The notes under the pieces: model-generated
What the model saw: the letters and a program-made list of their open reading frames with translations, nothing else
Databases searched by the model: none
What the model was told of the DNA's origin: nothing
Position numbers and translations under genes: made by a program
In this document: positions 41,907 through 51,567 of the stretch, piece by piece
How the letters are laid out: every line of letters begins with the position of its first letter
Numbering within the stretch: position 1 is the first letter of the stretch
Assembly (NCBI RefSeq): GCF_014297335.1
Contig: NZ_JACOQH010000001.1
Span: 310,001 to 374,000, forward strand
Length of the DNA: 64,000 bases
Direction of reading: 5' to 3'
Source of the DNA: Roseburia_D yibonii
GTDB taxonomy: Bacteria; Bacillota; Clostridia; Lachnospirales; Lachnospiraceae

Positions 41907-42641
41907 TTAATTTTTAAGGCGCCGCAGCTGCCTGTGCAGCGCGCGCAGGAAAACAATCCGGTTCTTTATCATAACCGGTACCGTATTGTGGGAAAAATCT
42001 GAATTGTTATGCTCATGCCTGCGGTAAAAAAGCAGTTTTTCCGGCATAATACAGGTTCCGCTTCCCTTCAGGTCATTGAGTACCCCGATCCACTGGTCAT
42101 GCATCTGGATCTCCTCCGGTATCGGCAGGATCCACTGCAATACTTCCCTGCGGAATGCCATACAGCAGCCCATATAAGTATTTTTTATGATATTGGCGCA
42201 TGCCCCGGCTTTTGATCCACGATACGCAAAAAAAGAAGGCATGAGTTCTTCCGTATGATCCTCATTGACGACGACCGCGTCATGCATCACCAGCGAGACG
42301 CCCTTCGCTTCAAATACCCCAAGCATCTTTTCCACCTTGTCATCCGCCCAGATGTCATCCTGGTCTGCAAGGAAAATATAATTTCCCAGACAATGTTTTA
42401 ACGCATTCTCAAAATTTTTCTTGATCCCGCTTCCCGGCCCCTGCACCACACGCACCCGCGCGTCCTCTTTTGCAATCTCCGCCAGAAATTCCGGGGTCTT
42501 ATCCGTAGATCCGTCATCCGATATGACAAGTTCGTCCTCCGCGGTCAGATTTTTCAAAATGGATATTACCTGCTCCCTGATGTAGGGCAGTCCGTTATAG
42601 GCTGCCATCGCGACAGATACCCGCTTTTTGTTCTCTTCCAT
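41907..42641 (-). CDS. GT2 family glycosyltransferase
   Basis: 244 aa GT-A enzyme: RVSVAMAAYNGLPYIREQV, LVISDDGSTD, FLADQDDIWADDK for sugar nucleotide and metal, and MHDQWIGVLN at the acceptor side. It resembles the GT2 at 34960-35880 and rhamnosyltransferases such as RgpB. It starts 16 bases after the stop of the DUF1972 GT4 gene in the polysaccharide operon, and should act in the cytosol at the membrane. Confidence 0.87.
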   Translation of the reverse strand: MEENKKRVSVAMAAYNGLPYIREQVISILKNLTAEDELVISDDGSTDKTPEFLAEIAKEDARVRVVQGPGSGIKKNFENALKHCLGNYIFLADQDDIWADDKVEKMLGVFEAKGVSLVMHDAVVVNEDHTEELMPSFFAYRGSKAGACANIIKNTYMGCCMAFRREVLQWILPIPEEIQMHDQWIGVLNDLKGSGTCIMPEKLLFYRRHEHNNSDFSHNTVPVMIKNRIVFLRALHRQLRRLKN

Positions 42642-42657
42642 ATTATTATCCTGTTTC

Positions 42658-43818
42658 CTACTTCTGCTCTAAAAACAGTTTTTCATATTTTTCTATGATA
42701 TAAGGCCAGCTGTAATCTTTTCGGATCCGCTCCTTCGCCCGCTCACCAAGCTCTTTTCGCTCCGCTTCCTTCATCTCATCCGCACGCTTTAAGAGTCTGC
42801 CGAGATTTCCCGGCTCCTTGCTCCAGTATAACGCGCCGTCTCTTGCCACTTCTGAATTGAACCCGACATCCAAAAGCAGATTCAGATCCGTGCTTCCGAG
42901 CGCCTCAAGCAGGGACGGATTGGTTCCTCCGACCTCATGCCCATGCAGATATCCGTAGGCATTTTTCCGGATCAGCGCAAGCAGAGCCGCGTCATATACG
43001 GTTCCGACAAATTTGATCCGCGCATCTTTGTCAAATCCGGTCTCCGCCTGCAGTTTTTCATAGAATTTATTGTGCTCCACATTCGTGATCAGCACAAAGT
43101 CCTTATCGGTTCTGGACTCCATAAATTCCCGCAGCATGGTCTCATAATTATTCTCCGGCACAAAGCGTCCGACCACCAGATAGTATCCGCCGCTTTTCAC
43201 GCCGTGTTCCTGATACCACGCATCCAGTTTCGCTGCGGTCTCCGCAGTTTCTTTTTTTGCTTCCGCCGCTCCATAGGCGATATATGTCGTTGCCGGATGA
43301 TATTTCGCATAGCTTCTTCTGATATAGCTTTCGATATTCTTTGAATCACAGATCAGAAGATCTGCGTGCTTTACCATGAGCTTTTCGGAAAATTTCCAGT
43401 ATTTCCGTATGAGATAATTCCACTTGGCACGCTTCCACTCATGTCCATCCGGGTTTACATAAAGTTTTGCCCCGCATGCCGCAAGGCGCTTCTTCCATGT
43501 TCCGATAAACGGCCCGATCCTGCATGCAAGCACATAGACCACCGCGTCTTTGATGTTATTCTTTCTGATATCATGCAGACACCAGGCGATCGCCTTTAAA
43601 TCATAATAAACCGCCTTCGCAGGTCCTATGGACGGCACCACGAGATGAAAACACTCCGCGCCGTTATAGCGCACAACCTCTGCCTTTTCATCCATGCATG
43701 CCACATGATACACGATCTCTTCCGACTGGCGCCCCGCCGTCAGCTGCTCCACAAACGTTTCAAAACCGCCATAGTTTGCAGGGATTCCCTTGGAGCCTAT
43801 AATATAAATATGTCTCAT
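42658..43818 (-). CDS. GT4-type glycosyltransferase with DUF1972 (rhamnosyltransferase-like)
   Basis: 386 aa, GT-B fold. The N-terminus IYIIGSKGIPANYGGFETFV is the signature of DUF1972 proteins such as capsule rhamnosyltransferase Cps2T/WchF. The second Rossmann half contains YYLVVGRFVPENNYETML and the catalytic-site GYLHGHEVGGTNPSLLEALG. It lies one base from the stop of the initiating phosphotransferase gene, and probably adds the second sugar of the repeat unit; the sugar is not determined by sequence. Confidence 0.88.
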   Translation of the reverse strand: MRHIYIIGSKGIPANYGGFETFVEQLTAGRQSEEIVYHVACMDEKAEVVRYNGAECFHLVVPSIGPAKAVYYDLKAIAWCLHDIRKNNIKDAVVYVLACRIGPFIGTWKKRLAACGAKLYVNPDGHEWKRAKWNYLIRKYWKFSEKLMVKHADLLICDSKNIESYIRRSYAKYHPATTYIAYGAAEAKKETAETAAKLDAWYQEHGVKSGGYYLVVGRFVPENNYETMLREFMESRTDKDFVLITNVEHNKFYEKLQAETGFDKDARIKFVGTVYDAALLALIRKNAYGYLHGHEVGGTNPSLLEALGSTDLNLLLDVGFNSEVARDGALYWSKEPGNLGRLLKRADEMKEAERKELGERAKERIRKDYSWPYIIEKYEKLFLEQK

Positions 43819-43819
43819 T

Positions 43820-45229
43820 TTATTCTGATCCTCGTCCGGTCACTACGACCTTGATAGTTTTTAACAGGATTTTGATGTCAAGTCCAAGATCCCAGTGCGC
43901 GATATAATAAGTATCCAGTCCGACCACTTCTTCAAAATCTTTGATATCGCTGCGTCCGCTGACCTGCCACATTCCGGTAAGCCCCGGTTTGATCCCGAGT
44001 CTCGCCTTGTGTTTCAGATCATAATTTTCAAATTCTTCCACGGTCGGCGGTCTGGTTCCGACCAGGCTCATATCGCCTTTTAAGATGTTCCAGAACTGCG
44101 GCAGTTCATCGATGGAATATTTCCGCATGAATTTTCCGATCGGAAAGATCCTCGGATCATTAGCCATCTTAAACATATGCCCGTCCATCTCATTTTGCGC
44201 CATCAGCTCTTTTTTCTGTTCCTCGGCGTTGACGTTCATCGAGCGGAACTTGTAAAACCTGAACTGTCTTCCGTTCTTTCCCACACGCACCTGCGCAAAG
44301 AACACCGGTCCCGGCGACTGCTTCTTGATGATCGGGGCGAAGATCACAAACGCGATCCCGGTCAGTGCCAGTCCGATCAGGCTTCCTGCAATGTCCATAC
44401 AGCGTTTTAAAAACAGCTCTCGTGAAGAGGCGATCTTCATACTCGATGTGAGCACCAGATATCTGCCGACCTGCTCGATCATGCGGTTTGGCATCATCTG
44501 GGATTCCTCTACCAGGCTGAAATGCACAATGATCCCCATTTCTAACAGGTCATTTGCCAGTGCCTCACTGCTTTCTCTGGTGTTTCCGTTTATGAATACT
44601 TCATCCACCACGTTCGTCCGCACATACTCAAAGAAATCATCCGCGTTCGCCACAACCGGCACGCCACGGATCGTAGTGCCCTTGAGCTGTTCGTCCACGA
44701 CAACGACACCGTCCACCGAGAATTCCGTGTATTCCATATTTTCAAAGTTTCTTAAACATTCCTCCACATATTCTTTGGTTGTCACAATGATCATCGTGGA
44801 ACGGTAACGGCTGTTTAAGATCCGTCTGCGGATATAGCGCTTTAATGTTACCCTTCCGATAAATTCAAACACAATGGAAAGGAACAGATATACAAATAAC
44901 ATCTGTCTCGAATAGATTGCTGATTGTTTTGTCGCGTACATATATACCAGAAGTCCGAGAAAGATCACGGAACAGTGGATAATGACTGCTTTTAATTCCT
45001 GATATTTATTTCTGCGCAAAATCCCCTTGTAGGCTTCCGCGAAAAAAACAACACAAATATCGATCATGACCAGGATCACAGCAAGTCTCTGATACTGCTC
45101 ATTTCGATATGGAAGAGAGATCCCCAGTCTTAGAAAGTAGGAAAGCAAAAACGCAAGCTGGAGACACGCAATGTCAAGCAGCGTAAAATCCAGATGCTTT
45201 GCCCAACTTTTATTTTCTTTTTTATACAT
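43820..45229 (-). CDS. Undecaprenyl-phosphate glycosyl-1-phosphate transferase (WcaJ/CpsE-type)
   Basis: Starts polysaccharide synthesis by loading a sugar phosphate onto undecaprenyl phosphate in the membrane. 469 aa: four N-terminal membrane helices, a CoA-binding-like cytosolic domain (about 150-270), a fifth re-entrant helix, and the C-terminal transferase domain with KFRSMNVNAEEQ, MRKYSIDELPQFWNIL, DMSLVGTRPP and PGLTGMWQVSGR. GAGG is 7 bases before ATG 45229. Its promoter (45289-45317) makes it the first gene of the operon 45229-41907. Confidence 0.94.
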   Translation of the reverse strand: MYKKENKSWAKHLDFTLLDIACLQLAFLLSYFLRLGISLPYRNEQYQRLAVILVMIDICVVFFAEAYKGILRRNKYQELKAVIIHCSVIFLGLLVYMYATKQSAIYSRQMLFVYLFLSIVFEFIGRVTLKRYIRRRILNSRYRSTMIIVTTKEYVEECLRNFENMEYTEFSVDGVVVVDEQLKGTTIRGVPVVANADDFFEYVRTNVVDEVFINGNTRESSEALANDLLEMGIIVHFSLVEESQMMPNRMIEQVGRYLVLTSSMKIASSRELFLKRCMDIAGSLIGLALTGIAFVIFAPIIKKQSPGPVFFAQVRVGKNGRQFRFYKFRSMNVNAEEQKKELMAQNEMDGHMFKMANDPRIFPIGKFMRKYSIDELPQFWNILKGDMSLVGTRPPTVEEFENYDLKHKARLGIKPGLTGMWQVSGRSDIKDFEEVVGLDTYYIAHWDLGLDIKILLKTIKVVVTGRGSE

Positions 45230-45260
45230 CTTTTTGCCTCATTACAATTTCTGGTTTTTT

Positions 45261-45282
45261 TGTAATATTTTTGTAATATCTG
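45261..45282. repeat. 11-bp tandem direct repeat in the leader
   Basis: On the minus strand ATATTACAAAA occurs twice in a row between the promoter and the start of the initiating transferase. It could be a regulator site or leader structure. Confidence 0.45.
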
Positions 45283-45288
45283 TTTCTT

Positions 45289-45317
45289 ATTTTACAATAC
45301 AAATATCATTTGGACAA
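45289..45317 (-). promoter_or_regulatory. Promoter of the initiating-transferase operon
   Basis: TTGTCC (45317-45312) and TAAAAT (45294-45289), 17 bases apart on the minus strand. Confidence 0.62.
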
Positions 45318-45340
45318 CCGGAAATTATATTAAATGTTTC

Positions 45341-45544
45341 TTAACTCTGTTTATCGCCCCTGTGGATATACTGCCAGCTTTCCGCATAATCCGCCCGTTC
45401 CTGCGGTGTCATATACGCATACTTTTCATAGGTAAGTTTTACCGGCACCATCTGTTTCTCACCGCATTTAAAACATTCGACTTCTTTTCTCCGCGATACT
45501 TCACGCATCCATCCGCATTTCGGACATATAAATATCTTTATCAT
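45341..45544 (-). CDS. Small zinc-ribbon protein, 67 aa
   Basis: Two CxxC pairs (CPKC at about residues 7-10 and CFKC at 24-27) form a likely zinc ribbon; the rest is charged with a C-terminal helix YMTPQERADYAESW. The ATG at 45544 gives a normal compact protein; a GTG ten codons upstream is also in frame, and the GGAGG between them is 14 bases from the ATG. It lies 40 bases beyond the end of the large GT2 gene, on the same strand. Function unknown. Confidence 0.6.
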   Translation of the reverse strand: MIKIFICPKCGWMREVSRRKEVECFKCGEKQMVPVKLTYEKYAYMTPQERADYAESWQYIHRGDKQS

Positions 45545-45583
45545 AGCTTTCCCATTTTCCTCCCACTCTATCACCGTTTTCGG

Positions 45584-47134
45584 TCATAACGTAAACGTTT
45601 TTCCGCTTTCCGCAAAGTTCGGATTATAGCACGGATCGTAAGATGATCCGCTTTCTTCCACGTCTTTTGCAAGTTTTTTCTTTGCTTCCGTAAGCGGCAG
45701 CACATCGGATCCTTTTTTTCCACAGATACTGCGGTAATCCGGTTCTTTTTCCACGACCGCTTCCACGCCGGATGCCTGCACGACTGCATACCCTGCCTTT
45801 CGGAGCCGCCTGCAGAAATCCATCTCGAGATACGGATGCGGAAGTGTCTCATCCACACCGCCCACGCGGTCAAACGCTTCTTTTTTGATTGCCGCAAACG
45901 CGAACGAGACTGCGCCGACCTCCTGGGCGAGCACCGCACGCCTGCAATAACCTTTATATTTTTCCGGAAGTCCGGCGAATAAAGTTCTCACTTCTCCGCC
46001 TTTTCCGCAGATATATCCATTCTGAAGCACCTTTCCGTTGGTGCCGATCGTCTTTCCGCCGACAATCCCGACACGTTCCTGCATACAACAGGAGATCAGT
46101 TCCTCTTTCCAGCCCCCGGTAATCGGTTTTACGCCATCCGGCAGCAGCAGGATATAATCTTCCTCCCGCTCTGCTTCTTTTCTTTTGTAGCGGATATGGA
46201 AACAGCCGACCTCGATGCGTTTTTCTACTTCGGCTTCTATCCCTAGACGTTTAAAATGCGCTTCAAGCGCCCGTTTTCCCGCGTCAAAGGTGTATTCCTT
46301 GCTGTCGCTGTCCCCGGCAGTCGATGCCGCGTGCATCCGCCAGTGATATAAGATCTTGGGAATATGACAGATCCGTTTTGCCTTTTCCGTTGCGCGCAGG
46401 ATAAAATCATAATCCTGTGAGCCGTCGTATTCTTTTCGGAATCCTCCGATATCCGCAAGCAATGGACGTGACACCACAAGAAAATGACAGATATAATTGT
46501 TATCCCGTAAAAGTTCCAGGTTAAAATCCGGTTTAAAGTGCGGCTGTGTATGCCGCGTCAGGTCATGGGACACTTTGTCCTCATCCGAATAGATCACATC
46601 CGCATCCGGAAATGTGTTGATCACATTTACCACTTCAAAAAGCGCGTTTCTTTCAAGCACATCATCATGATCCATAAAACCGACATAGCTTCCGGTCACA
46701 AGTTTTAAACCTTCGTTTGTATTTTCGGAGATCCCGTTATTTTCTTTCAGGCGTTCGTAGCGGATCTTGTAGCGGCATCCCGCATCCTCATACTGTCTGA
46801 TGCGCTCTTGGATCACCCGCTCTACCTGATCGGTTCTGCTCCCGTCCGCGATGCAAAGCTCCCAGTTATCGTAGCTCTGGCCTTCCAGTGACGCGAGCAG
46901 CTCCTTTAAAAACTGTTCGTTTGTCTCATATGCCGGAACCACAATGCTGATGCACGGCTCCACCAGGAAACGATGTTCCCGCTGTGCGCCGAGTTCTTCC
47001 TCCGTCGTCAGAAATTCTGCCACACGTTTTCCGTAGGTACGCATCGGAGAGCTTATCTTTTCATTCAGTTTTGTACAAAACCCTTTCAGTCCGTATCTTT
47101 TGTATACACCAACTGTTTTACTTACGATTCCCAT
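45584..47134 (-). CDS. Large GT2 family glycosyltransferase, 516 aa
   Basis: The N-terminal 55 residues are helical and charged. The GT-A domain begins ISIVVPAYETNEQFLKELLA, with LCIADGSRTDQ, ENNGISENTNEGLKLV, GFMDHDDVLERNALFEVV for metal and sugar binding and a YSDEDKVS motif. Similar blocks occur in the GT2 proteins at 51568 and 56185, all three ending in a D/G-rich YNPNF or YYNKNF tail, so they form a paralogous set. A second, degenerate GT-like half follows. The last 17 bases of the wzx-like gene overlap its start. Confidence 0.86.
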   Translation of the reverse strand: MGIVSKTVGVYKRYGLKGFCTKLNEKISSPMRTYGKRVAEFLTTEEELGAQREHRFLVEPCISIVVPAYETNEQFLKELLASLEGQSYDNWELCIADGSRTDQVERVIQERIRQYEDAGCRYKIRYERLKENNGISENTNEGLKLVTGSYVGFMDHDDVLERNALFEVVNVINTFPDADVIYSDEDKVSHDLTRHTQPHFKPDFNLELLRDNNYICHFLVVSRPLLADIGGFRKEYDGSQDYDFILRATEKAKRICHIPKILYHWRMHAASTAGDSDSKEYTFDAGKRALEAHFKRLGIEAEVEKRIEVGCFHIRYKRKEAEREEDYILLLPDGVKPITGGWKEELISCCMQERVGIVGGKTIGTNGKVLQNGYICGKGGEVRTLFAGLPEKYKGYCRRAVLAQEVGAVSFAFAAIKKEAFDRVGGVDETLPHPYLEMDFCRRLRKAGYAVVQASGVEAVVEKEPDYRSICGKKGSDVLPLTEAKKKLAKDVEESGSSYDPCYNPNFAESGKTFTL

Positions 47135-48362
47135 TCATTTTCCTCACTTTGCGCACGATCAGAAACAGCTGGATCGCGATCTGAAGGATCAGTGTTCCCG
47201 CAAATGCCACGATCGTTCCGTCCAAAGACCATGTTTTTACTGCCGTCACCGATAAAAGAAACGCAGACGCGATCCCCGCAAGTCCGACCGCATACTGGCT
47301 TCTGATCTCACGGATCAGTGTGCAGACCGAAAAGAGACTTGCATTGACCGCGATCAGTACCGCGATAAAAAAGACCGGTATGAAAAGTCCGGTGTACGGT
47401 TTAATCTCCGCCCCGTATAAGATTCCAAGCGCGAAATCCGCTAAAAATACCGAGAGGATCACGCCGAGCACGGTCCCCGCCAGGATCAGCGCAAAGAATT
47501 TTAACAGGATCTTTTGAAATTCTTTTTTATTTTTTTCCTGATACTGTCTGGTCAGAACCGGCACCAGTGGCGCAAACAGTGTGGTTGCCGCCAGCTGTAC
47601 CACGATCGTCGGGGATGACACGGAAGAATAGATCCCAAAAACCGTCTCCCCGTAATAACGTTCCAGATAGATCTTTGGTATGGTAAGCGAAAGATTATTC
47701 AAAAAGGCAACGATCGCAAGCGGCAGACAGGTGAGCAGCAGACTTTTGATCTGCGCAAACGCCGCCGTCCGCTCCGTTCCAATCAGCCCGTTTACGATCT
47801 TTCTATCATAGAAAAATACCACCGCAAAAGAAAAAACGGACATAAAAAGGACACACAGAAACAGATTTTTCGTCCACAGAAATACCACGCAAAACAGTAC
47901 CAGAGAACCCAGTCCACGCATGGTTAGAGAAATTCCCGCATAGTCGAGACGCTCTTTTTTCTGGTCGATCCCGTAATAGACATCCGCCGCGCCCTCTGCC
48001 ATCTTAAAGCACATGAACATCAGGATCACTGCTGCCTTGTCCCACGCATATCCATTGAAAATCACCACAAAAAGACAGACCGCAAAGGAGATCAGATTCG
48101 TATACACACGCGAGCGGATATAAACCGAATCCGAATATTGTCCCTTTAAGTCTGACACCTGATAGCTTCTGATATTGAACAGCCCGACGATCGCCGGCGC
48201 CGCTGTAACGCTCATTGCAAGCGACAGGACGCCCGCGTCTTCAAAGCCTGACATCCTGACGATGAGTACTGTCATGACCCACTGGCAGAAATAATATACC
48301 AGTGAGCCAACTGTATTGTAAATCATGTTCTGCTGAACCGATTTTTCCTGTCTGTTTTCCAT
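47118..48362 (-). CDS. Polysaccharide flippase (Wzx/oligosaccharide translocase)
   Basis: MATE/MOP-type polytopic membrane protein, 414 aa, with about twelve hydrophobic segments. It starts with a typical N-terminal helix pair (NTVGSLVYYFCQWVMTVLIV) and ends with a basic tail. Its position among glycosyltransferases and an initiating transferase fits Wzx, which moves undecaprenyl-linked repeat units across the membrane. ATG 48362 is chosen; a GTG at 48368 is also possible. It starts 15 bases after the stop of the membrane protein upstream. Confidence 0.85.
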   Translation of the reverse strand: MENRQEKSVQQNMIYNTVGSLVYYFCQWVMTVLIVRMSGFEDAGVLSLAMSVTAAPAIVGLFNIRSYQVSDLKGQYSDSVYIRSRVYTNLISFAVCLFVVIFNGYAWDKAAVILMFMCFKMAEGAADVYYGIDQKKERLDYAGISLTMRGLGSLVLFCVVFLWTKNLFLCVLFMSVFSFAVVFFYDRKIVNGLIGTERTAAFAQIKSLLLTCLPLAIVAFLNNLSLTIPKIYLERYYGETVFGIYSSVSSPTIVVQLAATTLFAPLVPVLTRQYQEKNKKEFQKILLKFFALILAGTVLGVILSVFLADFALGILYGAEIKPYTGLFIPVFFIAVLIAVNASLFSVCTLIREIRSQYAVGLAGIASAFLLSVTAVKTWSLDGTIVAFAGTLILQIAIQLFLIVRKVRKMNGNRK

Positions 48363-48377
48363 GTTCACACCTAATCT

Positions 48378-50153
48378 TTATTTTACCTTTGCCACAAAAC
48401 CGATCTCGTTTTCAAATACTTTTTCCATGGAATCAAAATATTCCTGATTGTCCACATAAATCCTGCTGTCGATCATTACACTGACATAATCACAGTTTTC
48501 TTCGAGATTCTCTTTAAATGTATCATAATCAGATTTCCAGTACATATAATCGGAAAGGCGCTGATTCGTCACACCCTCATACCAGTAAAACTGGTCATCG
48601 TTATACGCGCATGGAACCGGTTTGTCTGTCTTTCCGGTCTCAAGCAGCTCCTCATATATATAATGTGCCATCTCCATACGCGGTTCCGCATACGGCGGTT
48701 CTTTCATGGTATTTAAGTTAAAGCAGACCAGATCATTGTACTGTGGTCCTTTGATGCTGTCCATAAACAGGTTGTTGTTGTTATAGATCCGGTTTTCCAG
48801 CCCGGACACATAGAATAAAAGGACAAATGCCCAGGTACCAATGTAGCATGCCGTAACTGCGCGTGCCTCTTTTGTCATGCGATAAACACCGTAAAACGCG
48901 AGCGCACATACGATGAGCCACAGCATGTAATAATCTTTGTATAAGTAATAGGTAGATACCGAACGGTTATGGTACGCAAGCCCGAACATTCCGAGTGTGA
49001 ATGCGGCAAAAAACGGTGCAAACCAGCTGATCATCTTATTCTTTCTGCTCTGGATCAGCTTCACGAATCCATAGATCGCGAGCGGCAGAAACGGCAGGAA
49101 GTTTGAATACAGATCACGGTAAATCGCTCCCTCCGCCGAGATCGCGGAGCCGACTGACACATCATCTTTTACAAACACATCCATGTAGGTGTACCACAGT
49201 CCCGAAATACACGGGAATAAAAATACCGCAAGGCAGGTCACTACCGTATCTTTTGAGATTAAGATCTTCTTCCGATACTGTTTTAAGAAGATAGCGAAAA
49301 TGATCGCAAGGTAGGTCACCGGCATAAACAGCGCATAGCACTGGAACATCGCATGGCAGCCAAGCATCAGCAAAAAGATATGAAACCATTTTGTCAGCCG
49401 CTCTTCCATAAACAGATCCGTTACAACAAAAAGCATTGCAACCAGCGTAAGGCTCATGCCGAGATAAGTAAATCCGTAGATCGTGCTGTTTAACGGATAG
49501 CCAAGTAAAAAGATCAGAGAAGCGATCACACCTGCCGCCGCAAGGAACTTTCCTTTGATGTATTTGCGGATCACGCCAAAGAACATCACGCCGGACATCA
49601 AAAGCTGTACCACATCACTCAGCACATAAAAACGATAATAGTAGTCCACACGTTCAAACGGCGCGAGCAGCTCGATCATCGTGCCGTTCACCACCTGCGC
49701 GTAGAACATACGGCTGATGGACTGATCGTTGACAAAATCCATTGCCTCTCGGAAACGCGGTGCCGGATCTACCGTTTTATAATTGATGCTCAGATGAAAA
49801 CCATAATAGCGGTTTCTCGCGAACCATACGACTGCCACAACCACAAGGATCAGGAATATGACATCCACGATCCCGTAAATATATTTCTGTGTCTCTTTCT
49901 TTTTATAGACCGGAAGCCAGAAATACACAGCCGCCACGAGATCAAAGATACCAAAGGTCACAAGGTTGACCGGTATATGGATGACATTGATCACCGCCGC
50001 TATAAAGACATGATAGCACTGTATCATAACAAAAATGAGTGCAAGCCAGGTTATGCCGTAAAACTTCTCATCCGATTTCTTCTGAAAATAAAATCCGCCT
50101 GCCAGTATCAGATAGGATACTGCGAAAAAAATTGATGCCGCCAGTGAAACCAT
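48378..50153 (-). CDS. Polytopic membrane protein, GT-C or Wzy-like, 591 aa
   Basis: About thirteen hydrophobic segments up to residue 440, then a 150-residue hydrophilic C-terminal domain rich in Tyr, Asp and Asn (QYNDLVCFNLNTMKEPPY; NDDQFYWYEG). An extracytoplasmic loop (about 115-165) carries charged residues, SINYKTVDPAPRFREAMDF. It could be a GT-C transferase using a lipid-linked sugar or a polymerase. The neighbours upstream (a GtrB-like synthase and an SMR-type protein) favour the former. No catalytic motif is certain. Confidence 0.7.
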   Translation of the reverse strand: MVSLAASIFFAVSYLILAGGFYFQKKSDEKFYGITWLALIFVMIQCYHVFIAAVINVIHIPVNLVTFGIFDLVAAVYFWLPVYKKKETQKYIYGIVDVIFLILVVVAVVWFARNRYYGFHLSINYKTVDPAPRFREAMDFVNDQSISRMFYAQVVNGTMIELLAPFERVDYYYRFYVLSDVVQLLMSGVMFFGVIRKYIKGKFLAAAGVIASLIFLLGYPLNSTIYGFTYLGMSLTLVAMLFVVTDLFMEERLTKWFHIFLLMLGCHAMFQCYALFMPVTYLAIIFAIFLKQYRKKILISKDTVVTCLAVFLFPCISGLWYTYMDVFVKDDVSVGSAISAEGAIYRDLYSNFLPFLPLAIYGFVKLIQSRKNKMISWFAPFFAAFTLGMFGLAYHNRSVSTYYLYKDYYMLWLIVCALAFYGVYRMTKEARAVTACYIGTWAFVLLFYVSGLENRIYNNNNLFMDSIKGPQYNDLVCFNLNTMKEPPYAEPRMEMAHYIYEELLETGKTDKPVPCAYNDDQFYWYEGVTNQRLSDYMYWKSDYDTFKENLEENCDYVSVMIDSRIYVDNQEYFDSMEKVFENEIGFVAKVK

Positions 50154-50166
50154 AATACTCTCCTAC

Positions 50167-51108
50167 TTATTTCTCCATTTTCTCTTCTTTGCTGTCATTG
50201 ATATGCTGCAGTTCCATCTCGAAATCCTGACGGTTCTTCTGGCTGATCGTCTGTAAGATCATGCCGGAGAAAAACGACTGGATCGCTGCAAGCATCACAA
50301 AACCACAGACAAACAGTGTCGGAAAATTCGGCACAAGATGTGTCTGGGAATATTTTACCAGGATCGGGATCAAAAATCCGACAGAAAGCACTGCGAGCAC
50401 TGCCGCAACTACTCCGTAAAAGTTCATCGGTTTATAAGTACGGTAAAGTCTTGCGATCGTGCGAAGCACACGGAATCCATCTGAGTAAGTGTTTAATTTG
50501 GAGACACTGCCCTCCGGGCGGTCACGGTATTCAATGATCACGTTCTCAACAAACATATTTTTGTCTGCCGCGTGAATGCTCATCTCGGTCTCGATCTCAA
50601 ATCCCTTGGAAAGAACCGGGAAAGATTTTACGAACTGATAGCTGAATGCCCGGTATCCGGTCATGATGTCCTTGATATCGGTATTAAACAGCAGATTGAT
50701 CGATTTGCGGACCAGCGAATTTCCAAAGTTGTGGAACGGACGCTTGTTCTCGGTGAAATAAGTCGAAGACAGACGGTCTCCCACTACCATATCCACGTTG
50801 CGCTCAAGCACCTTTTTGATCATTTCCGGTGCGGACTCTGCCGGATAGGTATCATCCCCGTCCGTCATGATATAACATTCCGCATCGATCTCACGGAACA
50901 TTCTGCGGATGACATTTCCTTTTCCCTGACGATGCTCATAGCGTACGACCGCTCCGGCTTTGCGCGCGATCTCATCTGTATGATCCGTGGAATTGTTGTC
51001 ATATACATAGATCACTGCCTCCGGCAGCACACGTTTAAAATCTGTCACTACTTTTTCAATGGTCTTGCTCTCATTATAGCAAGGTATCAATACTGCAATC
51101 TTGTCCAT
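50167..51108 (-). CDS. Polyprenyl-phosphate glycosyltransferase (GtrB/DPM1-like)
   Basis: 313 aa. An N-terminal GT2 domain has VLIPCYNESKTIEKVVTDF, VYDNNSTDHTDEI, MTDGDDTYPAE and RQGKGNVIRRMF. Two C-terminal membrane helices (about 228-250 and 260-282) fit the GtrB type that transfers a sugar from a nucleotide to undecaprenyl phosphate. It is 32 bases after the SMR-like gene and 13 before the polytopic membrane protein, so the three look like a transmembrane glycosylation set. Confidence 0.88.
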   Translation of the reverse strand: MDKIAVLIPCYNESKTIEKVVTDFKRVLPEAVIYVYDNNSTDHTDEIARKAGAVVRYEHRQGKGNVIRRMFREIDAECYIMTDGDDTYPAESAPEMIKKVLERNVDMVVGDRLSSTYFTENKRPFHNFGNSLVRKSINLLFNTDIKDIMTGYRAFSYQFVKSFPVLSKGFEIETEMSIHAADKNMFVENVIIEYRDRPEGSVSKLNTYSDGFRVLRTIARLYRTYKPMNFYGVVAAVLAVLSVGFLIPILVKYSQTHLVPNFPTLFVCGFVMLAAIQSFFSGMILQTISQKNRQDFEMELQHINDSKEEKMEK

Positions 51109-51140
51109 TTTTTTCTCCTAAAATTATATTCTGTGATTTT

Positions 51141-51494
51141 TTAGAATTTCCAGTTCATAATGATAACGCCTGCAATGATCATTGCTGCGCCAATTCCCGC
51201 GTTTAAGGAAAACTGCTCTTTGAATACAAAAAACGCAACGATCAGTGTTACGATCTGTACCACACCACTTAGGATCGGTGAGATATATCCGAGTTCAAAC
51301 TTGCTGATGATGACCGTATAGAGTAAAAAGCTGATCCCGTAACACATATAACCTACCATTGAAAGCCCTGTGATACGAAGGTTCACAATCGGAACGATAA
51401 AGCCCTTTAAATTTTCCGCCATACTTCCAAGCTTCATAAAGGTGACCCCTGATATCGTAAATACAACATATACTGCACATAAAAGAAACTGCAT
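51141..51494 (-). CDS. Small four-helix EamA/SMR-like protein, probable lipid-linked sugar flippase
   Basis: 117 aa, four membrane helices, overall like EmrE (LKGFIVPIV loop; ISPILSGVVQIVTLIVAF; AAMIIAGVIIMNW). The membrane glutamate that drugs and protons share in EmrE (in AEVIGTTLMK) is threonine here (FTISGVTFMK). Loss of that residue, and the neighbouring GtrB-like gene, argue for a lipid-linked sugar flippase of the ArnE/ArnF type rather than a drug exporter. GGAGG is 9 bases before the ATG. Confidence 0.72.
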   Translation of the reverse strand: MQFLLCAVYVVFTISGVTFMKLGSMAENLKGFIVPIVNLRITGLSMVGYMCYGISFLLYTVIISKFELGYISPILSGVVQIVTLIVAFFVFKEQFSLNAGIGAAMIIAGVIIMNWKF

Positions 51495-51567
51495 GCTCTT
51501 TTTCCTCCATTTCTGCGCCTGCGTTCTATTCGCTCTATTGTATCAGATGACGCATGTGAATGCAAAT

